DNA of 64,000 nt from Hypoxylon rubiginosum (taxonomy: Eukaryota > Ascomycota > Sordariomycetes > Xylariales > Hypoxylaceae), in the NCBI GenBank assembly GCA_902806565.1, contig CADCXA010000065.1:310001-374000 (forward strand), read 5' to 3'. Every line of letters begins with the position of its first letter. Position 1 is the first letter of the stretch. The translations under genes were made by a program, and so were the position numbers. The notes beneath the pieces are model-generated. The model was not told where the DNA came from, ran no database searches, and saw only the letters and a list, made by a program, of their open reading frames with translations. Below are positions 1 through 13,959 of the stretch, one piece after another.

Positions 1-3000
1 CAAGGTGCAGGAAAAAAATGTCCGTCCGTTAATTGTTGAGAAAATGACACGTTGCTACCACCACTCCTACTTCCCCCATAGTCTGGTCTGTTAAGACTGA
101 CTACTCACATTTTGGGGAGAGGACCTAGGTATGTCTGTCCATAGTAATAGTCCGTGGTCATATGTGCGCGTCTGTGGCTTTTTTTTCTTTTCTTTTCTTT
201 TCTTTTCTAATTACTAGCACTAGCCTCTAGCCAAAGCAGGGTTTCCGAAAGAAAGGGCTTTGCGAAGGAATGCTAGAGAGGATGGATGTATCACGGACCG
301 GAAGAAAAAACCGGTAGTCGGCATTGTCCTTGCGCATCTTTTTTCTCGCATAATGAAACAGGAAATCTTGCAGCAGGCAATGTGTCAAAGCCCATAAATG
401 CTATGTCGAGATTGTTTTCTCTTATTTCGGGTTGGGTAACCATCTCACGAAAGCTTTCGGAGCTGTGCGACATGTCTCCCACAGCTATTTCGATAAAAGG
501 TCTGTCCACAAACAACGTTGGGGTTCGCTACCAGAAGAGCCAGAGCAAGTATGGATGGGCGCTGCCGCTGCTGCTGCTGCTGCTCCGTTTTGGGACGGGA
601 CGGGATGTAGAGGCTGGGGCCTCCATTACCAGTTTGGGCCCTTTTCTAACTTTGAACATCGTACGTACCATTACTGGCGTCCAATGTCTTGCCGCATTCG
701 GTTTCGTGGGCCCGTGTGTGGTGCATGAAGCCTGCATTGCGTCTTAGGCCGATGTCGTTATGGTATTGCGTCCTCCCCCTCTACCTTAGGTAGGTGGTTA
801 TGATCGATGTCAGGGATAGGAGACTCGCACACATCTCGACGACGGCATGGTTGAAATTTTCCCCATTCCCCGCATCTTCGAGCCTGGCCCGGGGTCTTCA
901 AGCCCACGCTAAGGCTGATGGAGGTCATGCTGCCTGGCCGTGATTCGGCCCTCTGCGGCCGTTGGGTGTTGTGTTACGCATCATCTGGGGGAAAAGGGGG
1001 GGCATTGTCTTGCGTCTTGCGTGCTTATCTCGCACACCCCGTGGTGGACGGACCGCTGACGACGATCAGCGAGGCATAGGCGTCTCATGCAAGTCATACA
1101 TACGTTGCTCCCGAGGGCCCTTCTCATGCCCACGTAGTAGGTAGGTAACTCGTGCGAGATATCTCTGACCTCCTCATCTAGCCGTGATATCCGTAATTGG
1201 TGAATGAGCCGAGTTAAGATAGCTGATAATGCGTACTCTGTGTTTGTTTTTCAATAGCGTCACTAATATTACCTCTCTGTTTCCCCTACCCAGTTTTCAG
1301 GGACGTTAACCCCTAGAGAGCGTGTAGTAGGCAGACCTAGGCTTCTGATTCCCGCGACGCCTCTAGCAGACTAGACTGCTGTGAACTCCACATCCCGTCC
1401 CCGAGCTGCCGCCGCGGGAAGGTAGCCTCGCAGTCTAACCGGGACATGTGGAACCCAATACTGAGGTACCCTGCAAGAGCTGGGTTGTAACAGCAAGGTC
1501 GAAGTCTGTGGCCTGCCTAGCTAGCTAGAGATGGAGCCTGCCTGCCACACGGGCATCTGTACCACGTTTTCTCTCCAATGGAAAGGGGTGTGTGGGGGGG
1601 GATTGTTCAGCAGGCTATGGACGTGCAGCTTACGGACATATACCTCGTTCTTCTCTGGTACATACATACCTAGGCCTCATCCCTTGTCAGTCAGGTAAGC
1701 TCTCGCTGTATGTAGATTACGCCTAACGACGCTCATATAATCGCGTCTCAATAGCAGAGTCCATCTTCACTCCCCTATCCCTTGCCTTCTCTCGGATACG
1801 AGTCGCCGAGGATCCTCGGACCGGGCTTAAAGCGACGACTTGGCCCGAAAGGAGAAAGACAAGACGCCCATGGCGCTTCGGCATTTTTTATTGACAGCTC
1901 CCGTCCGAGAAGTGAGAGAGATATTGGCGACGAGAGTGGTTTATACGCCCGCTGATATATGATACCTGGCCGCAGCTATGTAGACCGGGCTTCTATATAA
2001 AAGATCCTATAGCCCTAGCCTGCCTACGAGATCTGCCGCGCCCATGTCCGGAAAGCTATTATTGGGTCGCACTGGGCATCCTGTGTTGGCCAAGGCGTAA
2101 TCAGGGGTATAATTGTCTTCTGCTATGCGCACAGTCGCACGCCATATCTGTCCATTTCCCTGCTTTGGGTCGGTGATCTTAGTCGTGTGAGCCAGCCTGG
2201 ATAACTTCACGACACCTTCTTTCGGACGCACCAGGTAGGCAATCAACTGTATGAGGAAAGGACAAACCTTCAGCCACGGTAGTCAGGTGCCTTTTACCAC
2301 TCGTCGACTGCAGCCGTGAGTAAAAAGAGTAAGTGTACCGTGGTCGTTGGCACACACTTCCAGACTTCTCTACCCCCCTTAATGCTAGGCTGATATTACG
2401 CTCAACAGCCACTGATATCGCAGGATACATATCATGGGGACGAAACATGTTTGGATATATTTGATTGTGTGCGGTACCTATAAGATAATATTATATCTAA
2501 GACCGCCGTTAGTTGACTAGGTGTGACCGAACCCATTCCCCCCTCTCGCTGAACGCCGCTGGAAATGTGAATGATCAATCTAGACCGTGTAGCTCCACGG
2601 GAGCAACCGATTTGTTCCCCATTATCAATGAAAGCCCCCAAAAGGTCGCTATACCCCCTAATGGGTAGCACCAAACTATAATAGAAACTCCAAATAACCC
2701 TTACGCCGGCCCAGTAATCCTTGCCAAGATAATGATGAGACTGCCCTCTCCAATAAACGACCTGCCATCTGCAGAAACAGAGTCATGGTGGAAGCTTCTC
2801 CCCCGAGACCGAGATCGTCTTCTGACGCTACCACCTCCTTGCGGTCCGGGCCCGCCCCCCTCCACTTCCAATGTCGACCTTATCTGATCTCTGATCCCTC
2901 TGATGACATATTCCATTAATCGGCCACCATAGATAAACCCATATGTGGTAGAGCTGACTGTCCCGTACTTTTCTGGCACACACTCTTTCTCTCGCTGATA

Positions 3001-5083
3001 ACCTACGAGATCCCAGGAGGATGGGGGTAGCCACCCCTTTCCTTGAACACCTTGATAACCGAATCGCGCTGATAAAAACTTTGGGAGGGAAAAGCCCTCC
3101 CCCTAAAAGACGTCGAGTAGCGAGGGAGGAGAATATTGAGTATTATGACGAGGCGTATCCGACCGTAGTAAGGCCGTTGTTGGTTAAAAATGATAATTAT
3201 ACTGTAAAAAGATGCTGAAAAAAATGCTGTATGATTGGCTTTGGGCCATGACTTCGGGATCGCGCAGAAGGGTGAACGGTGGAGGTGGACTATGTCCTTC
3301 TGCGCGCCATTATCCGCATAGTGGACATTGGCCGGGCTGGACGATATAGCGTTCGTGCGGTCCCCTCGGGCAGGCGTGTTTCCGGCTGCCGTCCACCGAG
3401 GTACGAAAGAAGTGGGCGCCTGGATCCAGACACGATGTGTAGATATAGTAGTTCTTTGTGAAGTCACACATCATATAATTCCTGAGTGGGCGTGCTGTGA
3501 GTTCTCGCCGATATATGTAGAAATGGCAAAGTAAGCCCCGGTGCAATTGCAAGTCTATGCAAATCGATGCGTGATGACACCTGTGAGGCTTTGTCATTAG
3601 TACGTGAACCGCTCGCAAAGATGTTTTCATGAATCTGCACATACCTTATATGTACGATACGAGGATATATGGTTAAGTTCAACGTCTGTTCAACGTCTGT
3701 TCAACGGGGTATAGAGTTTGCAGATGAGATATGTAAAGATATAGCTTCTTGTACAGTTCCAGGACGGCTTAGGGGAAGATATGGTGACGGCATGTCTAGG
3801 CTACTTATATATATATACCTTATGGAGGGTGGAGAGGTGAGATGCTCCCTAGAAGTATCAAGTCGCACGACGTACCTTGTAGGTCCTTGTGGGATAACAG
3901 TTCAATAAATAATAATAGTCGTTATTATTATTGGGGTGTGTTCAGCCCGGTCCCTGTGTGTGTGCGTGCACGCGCGTGAGAGACAGAGATACATACATAC
4001 CTGTATATTAATATGAGAGTCTGTGGGTGTGGGTGAATGTGGATGTAATTCGTAAATTGCCTCCTAGGCATATGGTCAAGCAAGCTCAACGCCTTGTCCA
4101 GTGGGACATAGCAAGAATAAGAGTAACGAACACTGTACATTGTAGACGAAGACATAATATCTAGAGCCCCCCAGGAGGGTCCACGGGAGAGAAGACGACA
4201 TGGGTTAGGAGAAAGACTATCCATGTCTGACGGAAAGGCACTTGCACACAATACGTCTCAACATCCAGGTCGATGATTGGAGGTCTAGATGAGGGTACGA
4301 GTACATATGGTGCGGATGGTACATGGAGAAGCCCGCAGGCCCGTCGTGTGTGTGCGTGACAAACGGGGGGCCTAAGCAAATCTAGCTCCATCAGACGATC
4401 GATGAAGCATGGTCGGACTCTGACAAGGGCCAAGGAGAGAATAGCTGGGAATGGAGAGGAGATGGTATCCCTGAACGGAGAAGAAGAAAAAGGGTGGTTC
4501 AGGGCTTCAAGGCTTCAGAAATAAGGACTTCAAGGGCCTTCAAGGACTTTCAGGAGGGGCCGGGAAAGTAAGAAAGCGGGGGGTAAACTTGGACGTGGAG
4601 AACTAGGGGGAATAGATAATAAGCTAGTTCATGAGCCAGTCCGTTCCAATAATGAGAGTCTAGAGGTTTAGTCAGGCGAATATTACTTTTTGGTATCGAC
4701 TTGGTTTATGACGAGAAGGGAAAGAAGCGTATGTATATGAAAATAATAATAACAATAATAAAATATCTACCTGGTAAAAAGGACGTTACAAGGAGAAGAA
4801 AAAGATCCTCAAGGTTCTCCGATCGAGAAAAGCTTTGACAGGGGGGATAGCTTGCATGTACTTGTACCGACCAGTGTACAATGCTACATAGTAGCATGCA
4901 TGCTATGCGCAAGCAGCCAGCTACGGTACGCTAGTGCTCCAAAGCGGCAATGAGCATGATGCAAGGTAAATCCATTTCCGTACCCCTTGACCCCGGGCAT
5001 GTTCTGTTTGGTGATGCAGCCCTGTGGTACTATGTACCTAGGTATCGAGTTGCTACACAGACAAGTCCTACTTGTGTTTGGTA

Positions 5084-5121
5084 AAGGTCCAAGGTCCAAG
5101 GTCCAAGGTCCAAGGTCCAAG
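5084..5121. repeat. Heptamer tandem repeat (AAGGTCC)n
   Basis: About five perfect tandem copies of the 7-mer AAGGTCC, in otherwise non-repetitive intergenic DNA. It looks like a simple minisatellite. Confidence 0.85.
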
Positions 5122-7999
5122 GGTGAGACGGCGTTAGAGCTGTGAACGACGAGGCGGCGGCTGTCCCATTTAATATTAAGCGAGGACATTTTGAATTGGT
5201 AGAGGTGGATATATGACGATTAAAATACCCCCGCGTTAGATGCTCGTTAGATTGGTGATCCATCATGATTGTGCATTGATTGAGCATTGATTGAGCATTG
5301 AATAAATTCCGCTAGTGCTACAGCTATCACGGGATTTTTCATACATGTATGCAGTTAAGCACCTAATAGTAAACGCTACCAAAAACCGAAGATTCGGCAT
5401 TCGAATAAGCGGGCCAACCAGAAGAGCGGATCTGGCATAACGAAGGAGCAACCACGAGGCGTCATGTATAAAACCTACAGATCTACCACTTAAAAAACAA
5501 TACCGTCTCATTGCATTTTTTTTTTTCGTCAACTTTTGAATCTCCGAAAAGGGTCTTGTTTCGCCCACAAGTCTCTAGCTGAAGCAGCCAATAAATATTT
5601 CGAGCAGCAAACCTGTAACAGTATAAAATATGGCAATATCAATCTTTGCCCCTTCGGCTTCATGCGACCACCCCGTCCTCAATCCCAGAACAGCCGAGGA
5701 TGGGCGTCTTGGTGATATCGAGTGTGTGATATCGGTTTCTTGGGTGGGAATGGGAGAATGAGGTACCAATGAAGCGGGCATTTCTTCTTCGCCGTGCTAT
5801 AGCGCTGGGCATTCGCGACGAAATTTGAACCAATGGGGGGTTCCACACTTGCGACATGAATATCGTAAGAGTTTAAATCGTGATGAGACGATAAAATAGG
5901 AAGGAAGAAAAAAAAAAGCAAACACATGTTATATTGTAAACGAGGTACAAGATATGTAGTTTTCTTTAAGCCTCCGTGCGGCGGCCAAGCCGATACCCCC
6001 GGCCCTGGGCGAGCTCGAGAACTGTAGTACAATACAATCCTTCGTCGGCGTTTGACGGAAAACAGGCATAAGCCGCGGACCCAGGGGCTTGGTAAACGCC
6101 CGCATCAACGCCGCAACCTGTCTAGATGCCCACGATATCCGCGATATATTGCTATATTGCTATATTACTATGTAACAAGTACTTAGGTATGAAGTCCTCG
6201 GGATGATACTAAATTACGCTGAGACCACCTCCGTGGCATGCTTCCTCCTCTTTAGGTACTGATAACCTTGACTTTGACAGCGGCAAGAACAGGTATTTAA
6301 TGCTCCGTCAGCTTGAAATAGTACGATAGGAATAGCGCTAGTTTTAGTGCGTATGTGTGTGACATGCCGAACGTCTTGTCCTTGTCTTGTCTATGATTGG
6401 CTTATTTGTCAATAGGTCCCCCCCCCCTTTATCCCTGGGATCTGGTCTATATCAGATGGGCTTTGAACTTCAAAGCTCAGAACGTGATGACCCAAAATGC
6501 CTCAAGAACGGCCCACGTAATTCCCCATCAGATATGTGATCTTCTAGCTCTAAGCTGCATAGTAATGGCGTACGAGGTTTGTACGAAGTACGAGATGTTC
6601 GAGTACGCGAGGCTTGTACAGTGGTTTTCGTCTCTCGCCGGCTCATGGTTATAAGGAGTGTGTTAACTCAGGTGTCGGAGCCCCTACGGGTTAATTCTTC
6701 CTAGATCTGCCGCAAGAGCATTTGCTAGGTATCACGCGTTAGGTAGATAGGTAGATAGAAGACCCGACGGCAAAGTCTTTATTAAACCCGGATCCGAACC
6801 GGCTCTCTCTCTCACAGGACTCGTCATCGGCTCGACGGCATGAGGCGCTGCATGATCATAGTCCCTGGAGTAGATCCCGAGACCAATAGAAACAGCGATC
6901 AGCTGTCATTATGCAAGGCTGAAGAGACAAACTGGGGAAGCAGGCGCTTAGGAGGCTTGTATATAGACGTGAGGTATATGGATGATTGTGATGTCAAAAA
7001 GTGAGGCGTCAGTATTCTCCTTTTTCCCGCCCGGCATTCGAGTTGATCTACCGAGAAAAAAAAGGCTACTGTACTCATGGTCGCCGATCATTTTAGTTGG
7101 GGGTCATCGTACAACACTGAATTGTACCGTATTTGCGGCTACGGTACTATCGTCAGCTTGACACGCGCAGGAGACCCGGAACTCTCCAGGCTGGTAAAAC
7201 ATGCTCAGAATTGGGGAAATTGTAAGAGCTGAAGCCCTGAAGGGGATAATGGGATGTCTCGCATATCAGAATAGGGAAAACGCCAAGAGAATACCCCGTC
7301 AATTCAGGTGGTGGCTTGAGATGTAACATACGCACGTTTGACTCGCATTGAACATATTTTACTTGAAATTGGCAGGGCAAACAGATTACATCTGCAACCG
7401 CAACCATAACAGCGTCGGGCAAAGGTAACATTGATATAACAAGGAAACCTGGTTCATAACGTAAGGTGATGGGCAGGCCCAAATACGAATCAGCTCTCTC
7501 GCCCCCCATCCCTTCGGAAAGATTACCGATAAGCCAGACTTGTTCAGTCTATGGAAACCCGAGGTCCAGGTCAGGTACGTAACTTGAATGTTACCTAGGT
7601 ACCTGGGTACCTGGTATATATCATCTAGATGTCAGATCGGATCGCAGTTTTGACTCGCTGACCTATCTAGGTAATAAACATCTCCAAGCCGAAGAGCCGC
7701 GTGCAAGAATAGACATGACGGACAAATTTGTCTTGCTAGGAGCACTTAAGTTCCCTATCCAGTCCAAGGTTACCGAACGAAGCGTGCCGAGCCTGCATGA
7801 GCCGCTGCTGAAGTGGGTTTATCAACGGGCGACTACTGCAACAATTGTGGATGTGTGTCCGTCTAGTCGGCGTCGTAGCTGGTAGCTGGCAAGGTAGTAC
7901 GTATGCCTTTGCGTCCTTATTTCCTACATATTTCCTAATAACCGGAAGCCATCCCGAAGGTAAGGGATCGATGAAAATGGCTATGACTCTTGAGACTGT

Positions 8000-8020
8000 G
8001 GGGGGGGGGGGGGGGGGGGG
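8000..8020. repeat. Poly-G tract of 21
   Basis: An uninterrupted run of 21 G on the + strand in intergenic DNA. A run this long could form G-quadruplex structures and is prone to length error in sequencing. Confidence 0.9.
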
Positions 8021-10932
8021 AAGAGTCCTTCTCGTCCTTCTCGAAGCGATCTACCAAGCTGCCAAGGGATCGAGCAAGCTCCCTCCTTCGGAATCGTACC
8101 ATGACTTGTGACTTGGAAACATACGTTTTGCCTTTCTTCTTTCCTTTTTTCTTCTTCTCTCCCTTGAAAGGTTGGTACTGTTATATTCAAGAGAGAATAT
8201 CTCAGAGGGGCCGGCCGTAAGCCTGAAGATACCTAAACGTGTACCTTTTAGAGAGGCTTATTTAGGTTGAAACGGCTATGCGGGGCTAAGAGCTAAGAAC
8301 ACGCACGTACCCTTATTACATGCACGTGCAAAGTATATGTATATAACTTGGTAATATACTATACCCTCATTAAGATCATGGTCATACCATTAACGACAAG
8401 TATGCAGTAAGCGAGAAAACATACAGTAGGTATATCAATACAAAACATCATGTGGATTTTTGCCCACTTCCAGTTCCCTCCCGACGCTTAGACATCGATC
8501 TCAACATGGGCCCTCGAAATGGCCCGAGGGCAAAAAGAGCGTCAAAGCGCAAATTTGGGTTTCGTCCGAGTCAAAGCGCTCGTCTGATCTCTTGTCATTT
8601 TCATATTTTTCATATTATATTCGTGTCTTTTAATACCGCTAACTCCTACTAGGTACATGTACATATGTACCTAAGTAGGCATGTACAGTAAGAGAACCGG
8701 ACACTGTCAAGCGGTCAACGCCATTCTTTTTTTTCTTTTTTCTTACCCCCCCTTTTTCAAACAACTTCGATGCCCGATGTCAGATCTATCTGATATTAGG
8801 CTCGATATAGCATCCACATTCGCAACATCAGGATATTTAGCGGCCTGCAATGTCCTTCAATCAAAAGAGAAAAAATCTAATAAAAAGTCCGACAAGACGC
8901 CTCAATGCAATGCAACGCTTTTTTTTTTCCCAACCAGAACAAAGCCAGGGTCAGGATTATATACGACCAGGTCCGGGACCTAGGCGAGCCAGGTTCGAGT
9001 CCTGGGCCGATTCTGACAGGTCATAGCCAAGCCAACGGTTCTTCCAAGCATTTCCCGATGGCCATCAATAATACAGTATTATACACACAAGTTCCATACC
9101 TGGGTACCTAATTACATGTACTCATAGTTGTCGTCGACTCTGAACGACGGCCTCAACACCAGATAGCGGACGCCTACGTGCTCATCTGATCCGTATCAGG
9201 GTCTTCGTATCAAAATTAGAAAAAATTATACCTATCCCGGTGTTGAACAATAAATCGACCTAAGAAAGTTTGTGCCTGACTACATATATTAAAATATGTA
9301 TTCAATGCAGAAGAATGATTTCGCCTAATCGCCGATATGGGGTTCGTCCGGTCAGAGGTGTTCGACGTCAACCATCGGCATGCTTCGACAGCTGAGCCCG
9401 TCTGATTCTAGTTAAAAGTACATTTCTATTTCCATTCAACTAATGGAATTCTAGTTTCAATGTCGTTAGAGAGAGCTCCAACTAGCCAGACGGTAATAGG
9501 AGCGGCTCCGATACGTGTCTGCCTGTAGCGGGCTCGTAAACCGCCATCATCAGGCGCCGCCCGAAGTTTTACGATGAGGCACGAGATCTTCTCTATATGA
9601 GCATCGACAGGCGGAATTGGACGGCCTCTAAAATTCCGCTCTCGATGTACGCTATTGCGATTCGCTTTCGTCTGGGACGCCGCCACTTGGCAGAGAAGCA
9701 AATCGGCGGTAGCCGCGGATGGTGCCCGACGCATATGATTGATTACCACACGGCTGGGTTATCGCACGAGCGAGTTACGCGTTGTCTTTTGCTCGAAGAA
9801 CCACCAGCGGATACACGCGGCCTTGGGGAGCCGGAGCACCCGATCCTACCACCTACCAGTTGGGTTATGTGTGAGTTAGGCAGTTTCTCTTTACATTTGT
9901 GGAGAATTTAATTATCTACGTGCGTGATGTTGGGTAATTAGGTGACGAGACGACTTCGCTCAACAAGCCTAGATGGGAAAGGGGTTGCATCGGGCATTAA
10001 TATGCTATATTGCGCCTCGGGGCTGAAGTTGATTCTTAGGGAGAAATTGTGGGCATTCACCACTTGCAGTCGTACAGCTGTATGTGTGTTTTGTCCTCCG
10101 TCTGCTGGGAATGAAGCAAGCGACTGGCGTCGGCTCCTCTCGAAGAAGCAGATATGGCTACAGATGTTGGTGACTTGGCAATGGAGTCCGTATTCCTTTC
10201 GTACGTCTAAGCTACGTGTGCCGTAGCGGAATTGAGCTGGTCATTGTTCTGGGGAAACCCCTTTTTAGTACGTTAGGTAAGCGGTAGCCGCCGACACTGA
10301 CCTTGGTGAGGTTCGAGTTACCGATGTTGAGCTACCGGTGAGATCAACTGTGCTAAAGGAGACAGTCTATAGGTACTCATACAGGCCATTATATGTAGCA
10401 GTGTAGGAAGTTTTACTAGCACGATGCTTACGAGTTTGGTCGATCAGTCAACATTATCACAGTTAGAATAGTCTTAAGACCGACACAATTATCTCTGTAA
10501 ACATCAGTCCTTATTGAACGTGGGTGAATAGTATCATTGAAGTAGATTCAATTCCCCTTTTTTATCAGGAGGGAAATCGACACAGATACGATCCCCGACA
10601 CAGGTATAACTAATAAACATTTGAAAGGTGTGCCGGGGATCTATCTATCGCAAAATACTTCGAAACCAGACGACCTTGTTCCTTCGCCAGCAATGCAGAC
10701 ATCAGCCTCCTCCCCTACTCCCCATTATATTGTTAAATTCTTTTAACCCGCAAGCTCCTAGCGCCAGTTCCTCAAATAAATAATGTGATATACGACTCCT
10801 AAAGTCAGGCCTGGTCGTGAAGTCCTTAAATCTCGTCCCAAATTGCTACTATGCCCCATTACCAGATTGGTATATAACTTGAAAAACTCCGTGACAGTAA
10901 AAAGAAAGGGGCTAGGGAAGCGTATCGTAAAA

Positions 10933-13900
10933 TCACGTATCATCCCCTAGCGGGTAAATACCCTTTAGTATCTCCCAGCACCACAGAGCAGTCGCGTCGG
11001 TGTTTTTCAGGTCCCGTATCCAGTCGATGCAGAGCATTGCCGTCTCATTGGCATCCTGGTCGAACTTAGTCCCCATTAGTGACGTCCGTATTCGTACAAG
11101 GATCGGCACCTGCTGCGTTAGATGTAGGATCAAAAGAATGCCGAGCAAGTTTTGGGTCCAGAAGAATAAGCACGGAATCAACCGCTTGTGAAAGCAAGTA
11201 GGCGACATCGTGATAGGCCACTTGAGCATGGCCTTGAGGCATTCCGCAACGCCCTCCGCATCGGCCTGTGTCACCTGATCCGGGTGGTGCAAGGCTTTGA
11301 ATATGAATGGCCGGTGTACGAGATATTTCACGTAACAATATCGAGTCCGAAGGCTGGCAGCTTGTATATGTACGGCGTATGGGTAGCTTACGGGAGGACT
11401 ATCCAGGTCTGCCGTGAACATGAAGCTCGTGTGGAGATCCGGCACCGGGGACGGATACATCGGCTGGTCGTCGTATAACTCTTCGGTAGGGTTGGGAAAT
11501 GACCCCGGGGTTTCCTCCTCCCAACGCAAATACACAGGCAATAATCCTCTCCACTGGTCTAGCTGTGCGGCCATCTGCTTCACCATTATGGCGGCCGAGG
11601 AGATCGGCGGTTCGACTGGAAGGTGTGTAGGGCCGAAAACTTTACGTAATTAGTCAGTGACTTTCTTTCAGGGTTGAAAGGATGAATCGAAAACTTCCAG
11701 TCTTCAATTATGTATCAAGCTACCCATACCGACTATATTTTGGGAGTCTGAGGGGCTCGGGGATAGAGCTTACCATTTGTCAAGGTAGTGTGAAACTCTA
11801 CAGAGAGTCGCCGAAGCACTATTTGCGACGCAAAGTGCTCTTGAAAGTGGGAGGCTTGATTCCCGAGATAGTCTTCCTCGGAAAAGGAGCCGCTGAAATC
11901 AGGTAATCCCACCAATGCCTCTAGTTTATCAAGGCCAGTCCGAGGAATGTTCAGCTCCATGTTCAGACACCTGTAACTGATTAGTTGAATTTACAACAAT
12001 AATAGGGCCATATTGGCGACGTACGTCTCCATTATAGAGCAATGCCAGAAGGCTCTTCTGATTAGGTCACCTCGATGAGTCGTCAGTTCCTCGGGATTGC
12101 TAAAGACCACGTTAATACAAACACCAGCCTCGTCTCTCTTGCTACGCACCTGGTTAACAATGCTTGGCACGCAAGCGATGCGGATGTCGTCAGGCGCCAG
12201 AACTCCTGTGCAAGTTAGCATATACATCTGAATATTAGACCGGAAAGGCTTCTAGCTACCAAATGATGACAGCATGTTCCGTGATAAATGCTAGACAGAG
12301 ATTGGTCAGCAATAATACGGGGTTGCAACTAGATATACTCACGCTGCTAATGCAAACATCTGCACGTTCTCCAAGCTACATTCGGTCAGATTGAATCCCA
12401 TCCGCTTCCTAGCCTCGTTGAAGAACAATATTCCCGGCGGCCTTTCTAGAGTTCCTCCCCTTATGCCACTGGGGCGGCCTTTATATATCTGTAGATACCA
12501 GATCAGTAGCTTTTCCGAGATTGCAGAGGGAAGAACGAGTGTTAGCCGAGACGTGTCCAAGCAACACAATATACTCAACGAACTATGCGATATTAGGTAG
12601 GCGATAAGGGAAAAGGTAAGACGATGTTTGAAATGCACTTACTGCGGTGGGAACACCTTGCACAGCGCTCATGGCCACTTCGCCCAGTGCGAAAACCAAG
12701 CATGCTAACGTCGAGGAGCTACTCTCGTCAAAGCCGTGGCTGGCGATGGCGGGTAATACTTCTGCCTGGAATATTTGCCGATCCATAATTGGATATATAA
12801 GATTAAACGTGTCGAAATACGACTTAGAAAGTCGCTGCATCGTGTCCCAGTTCATGTTCAGCCCGCCCGCCTGCATCCCTTCAACTTGACTTCCGGGAGA
12901 AACCTGTAAAGAAATGGAGGTTCCATCGCTGCTCAGAGTAACAGAGTCGTACATGTTAGTCGGCAGGGTCACCGTCCGGCCCTGCAAGCCCAACAGCATA
13001 GCTGCTCCATCTTTTTCTAAGCGCGGTAAATCGATGTTGGGGTTCTTGTTCTCTAGAACTTGTCGTATGAAGGGCCACGATAGCATTTTATGAGTAGAAG
13101 AGACATACTGAACATCTCGAGGCGACGCTGGCGGGATTGCCGGGGGTTGAAGATGGAGGTTTGCGGCAGACCACGAACCAGACCGGCCAGTATCTAGCGC
13201 CACAGGGGGAGAGTTGGTCTGGAGAGGGCCATAAATAGAAAGGGGAAGGGTACCTCGAGCATTGAGGCTATCAACCTTTCCATCTAGGTTCCTCAAATTT
13301 CCTTCGAGATTCTTCAGTCGCTCCAATATCTCAACAAGGGTCTTGTCTTTCCTATAACTCGTCAGTGGCATCCGGCACGTCGCTGTGCAACATGACTCGG
13401 CTCGGGACTTCTGTCGAATGCATCCGAGGAGGGTTCAAGTTGCATTCGGACGATACGTACTTGGTCGGTTGAGGTTCTCGGTATTTGCACTCCAGCTGAC
13501 GGGGGTTAGTAAAAGACACGCACAGGGCGAGACGTCCATCTTACATTCATTCGCTATCCCACGTTTCGTCGTTAGTTATAACGTCTACCTTAAGACTTGG
13601 ACGAGTCACTAGGGGTATCATCGAGAAGCAGACAACGCTGTACGGCCTCGACGCCGTGTCTCTTCCTCCTTCGGGGTTCGTTACTGCTCCCGGGCAAGGA
13701 CCGAACTGATATGAAAGATTTCGATTACTGACCTGACAGGTAGCGCACTTTGGCCTCTCCTCGCTACATCTTTGCTTGCGCTGTCTGCAAGATTCACAGG
13801 CCTGGAGGAATTGTTAAAAGGTGAATTTTGAAAACGGAGGGGGAAGGGGAAGAAATGACGAAATACCTGGGCTGCTATAGCACCCCGCTCCTTTCTGCTG

Positions 13901-13959
13901 TTGTTGGGCGTCGCTGGTCCAGCAGAACTTGAGTTGTTCGAAGTGCTCTCGGGATTCAT
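10933..13959 (-). CDS. Zn2Cys6 fungal-specific transcription factor
   Basis: Predicted nuclear DNA-binding regulator. My model has 11 exons: 13867-13959, 13733-13801, 13545-13553, 13461-13495, 12643-13351, 12343-12488, 12260-12290, 12150-12205, 12025-12099, 11774-11970 and 10933-11615. The sum is 2103 nt, giving 700 residues with every junction in frame. The zinc cluster has Cys33, 36, 43, 50, 53 and 60, with spacing 2-6-6-2-6. The last spacing is correct only if the 9-nt third exon is included. A short coiled-coil-like stretch follows (LVEILERLKNLEGNL), then the fungal transcription factor middle homology region, with YFDTFNLIYPIMDR, FNEARKRMGF, EFWRLTTSASLACQ and RRAFWHCSIMET. The C-terminus keeps the family pattern around LCIDWIRDLK. 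Its target genes cannot be inferred. The family assignment is strong. The small exons rest on splice signals plus family pattern. Confidence 0.85.

Larger units (their letters stand above)
1..10932. other. Long gene-poor region
   Basis: No reading frame here shows a recognisable domain, a plausible set of exons, or a composition like that of the real genes further right. The longest open frames (for example 286-747 and 3003-3467) are short, low-information peptides. The stretch holds homopolymer runs, short tandem repeats and several copies of a CCTAGG-centred palindrome. An old, heavily decayed element or a non-coding RNA cannot be excluded by eye. Confidence 0.5.

Noticed and set aside
286..747. 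153-codon plus-strand frame at the left end
   Set aside because: No recognisable motif, a Leu repeat from a CTG run, and no exon partner. Likely chance.
3003..3467. 154-codon minus-strand frame
   Set aside because: Low-information peptide overlapped by frames on the other strand. No domain or splice support.
8989..9005. Perfect T-arm-like hairpin (CCAGG, TTCGAGT, CCTGG)
   Set aside because: No A box, acceptor stem or anticodon arm upstream, so a B-box look-alike alone is not enough for a tRNA.
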